Assembly (NCBI GenBank): GCA_023266245.1
Contig: JAHFRO010000141.1
Span: 1 to 6,080, forward strand
DNA length: 6,080 bases
Source: Betaproteobacteria bacterium
GTDB lineage: Bacteria > Pseudomonadota > Gammaproteobacteria > Burkholderiales > SG8-41
Reading direction: 5' to 3'
In this document: positions 5,725 to 6,080 of the stretch, one piece after another
Layout: each line of letters begins with the position of its first letter
How positions within the stretch are numbered: position 1 is the first letter of the stretch
Position numbers and translations under genes: made by a program
The notes under the pieces: model-generated
What the model was told of the DNA's origin: nothing
Databases searched by the model: none
What the model saw: the letters and a program-made list of their open reading frames with translations, nothing else

Positions 5725-6080
5725 GCGCTTCTCGATCGGCACGTACGGCCGCGGCTCGGGGCCGTTGTACAGGGTGAGCGGGCGGATGAGGATGTTGTTC
5801 TCGAGTTGCTCGAGCACCTGCACCGTCCAGCCTGGCACGCGTCCCGCCGCGAAGACCGACACGAACAGGTCGTCCGGGATCCCGTTGAGGTAGTAGACGA
5901 CGCCCGCGTAGAAGTCCACGTTCACGTTCACGCCATGGCGCGCATAGGGCTTCATCGCTTCCACGACCGCCTCGAGGATCTGGTACCACTGCGGCTGCCC
6001 CATTTCGCGCGAGAGTTTCTCTACCCCGGCGCGCATGTGGCGCGCGCGCGGGTCCTCGGTGCGGTAGACGCGGTGGCCGA
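5722..6080 (-). CDS. Citrate synthase / 2-methylcitrate synthase, type I (C-terminal part)
   Basis: This is the C-terminal 118 codons of a citrate synthase family enzyme, which condenses acetyl-CoA (or propionyl-CoA) with oxaloacetate in the cytoplasm. The frame stays open to the window edge (GHRVYRTEDPRARHMRAG), so the ATG at 6036 is internal and the start lies outside. GHRVY carries the His equivalent to pig citrate synthase His320, and NVNVDFYAG carries the Asp equivalent to Asp375; GRVPGW and LIRP hold the arginines expected to contact the carboxylates of citrate. The tail GPEPRPYVPIEKR is typical of the short type I enzymes found in many bacteria and archaea rather than the NADH-regulated type II form of E. 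coli. Citrate and methylcitrate synthases cannot be told apart from this part, so no gltA or prpC symbol is given. Its TAG sits in the right arm of the palindrome shared with pta. Confidence 0.93.
   Translation of the reverse strand, partial: GHRVYRTEDPRARHMRAGVEKLSREMGQPQWYQILEAVVEAMKPYARHGVNVNVDFYAGVVYYLNGIPDDLFVSVFAAGRVPGWTVQVLEQLENNILIRPLTLYNGPEPRPYVPIEKR

Overview
The window is about 6.1 kb of high-GC, densely coded DNA. A Bug/TctC-type solute receptor, a Nu-class (YfcG-like) glutathione transferase and a stand-alone phosphotransacetylase together fit a Betaproteobacterium, probably of the Burkholderiales or a relative. This assignment is an inference from gene content and base composition, because no rRNA or other phylogenetic marker is present. 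Both ends cut through genes.

Layout: (1) 1-1358 (+), an NAD(P)-dependent aldehyde dehydrogenase whose N-terminus lies outside the window. (2) 1361-2497 (+), a periplasmic Bug/TctC-family receptor that begins 2 nt after the dehydrogenase stop codon, so the two are probably co-transcribed. (3) 2527-3756 (-), a 12-helix major facilitator transporter that is convergent with the receptor gene. (4) 3757-3941, a divergent promoter region carrying short tandem repeats. (5) 3942-4643 (+), a YfcG-like glutathione transferase. (6) 4675-5691 (+), phosphate acetyltransferase, 31 nt downstream. (7) 5722-6080 (-), the C-terminal part of a type I citrate or 2-methylcitrate synthase, convergent with the phosphotransacetylase gene and running out of the window.

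Functionally, the first pair suggests uptake of a carboxylate-like compound together with oxidation of an aldehyde. The last two genes both act at acyl-CoA: phosphotransacetylase interconverts acetyl-P and acetyl-CoA, and citrate synthase consumes acetyl-CoA or propionyl-CoA. The MFS transporter and the glutathione transferase have no substrate readable from sequence.

The proteins are ordinary, and I see no new defence, mobile or biosynthetic system. The more unusual signals lie at the gene borders. A near-perfect hairpin at 5689-5724 begins with the TAG stop of one gene and ends with the TAG stop of the convergent gene; it forms a doublet with a related hairpin that encodes the last 11 residues of the phosphotransacetylase. 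Degenerate GTGAAC / GTGATGAG / TTCATCATTC repeats occupy the intergenic gaps and even supply the GTG start of the phosphotransacetylase. Two stable hairpins lie within the first 34 codons of the receptor gene, which makes its true start uncertain. The receptor itself carries a roughly 24-residue insertion in what should be its ligand-binding loop. No tRNA, rRNA, CRISPR array, insertion sequence or replication origin was seen.
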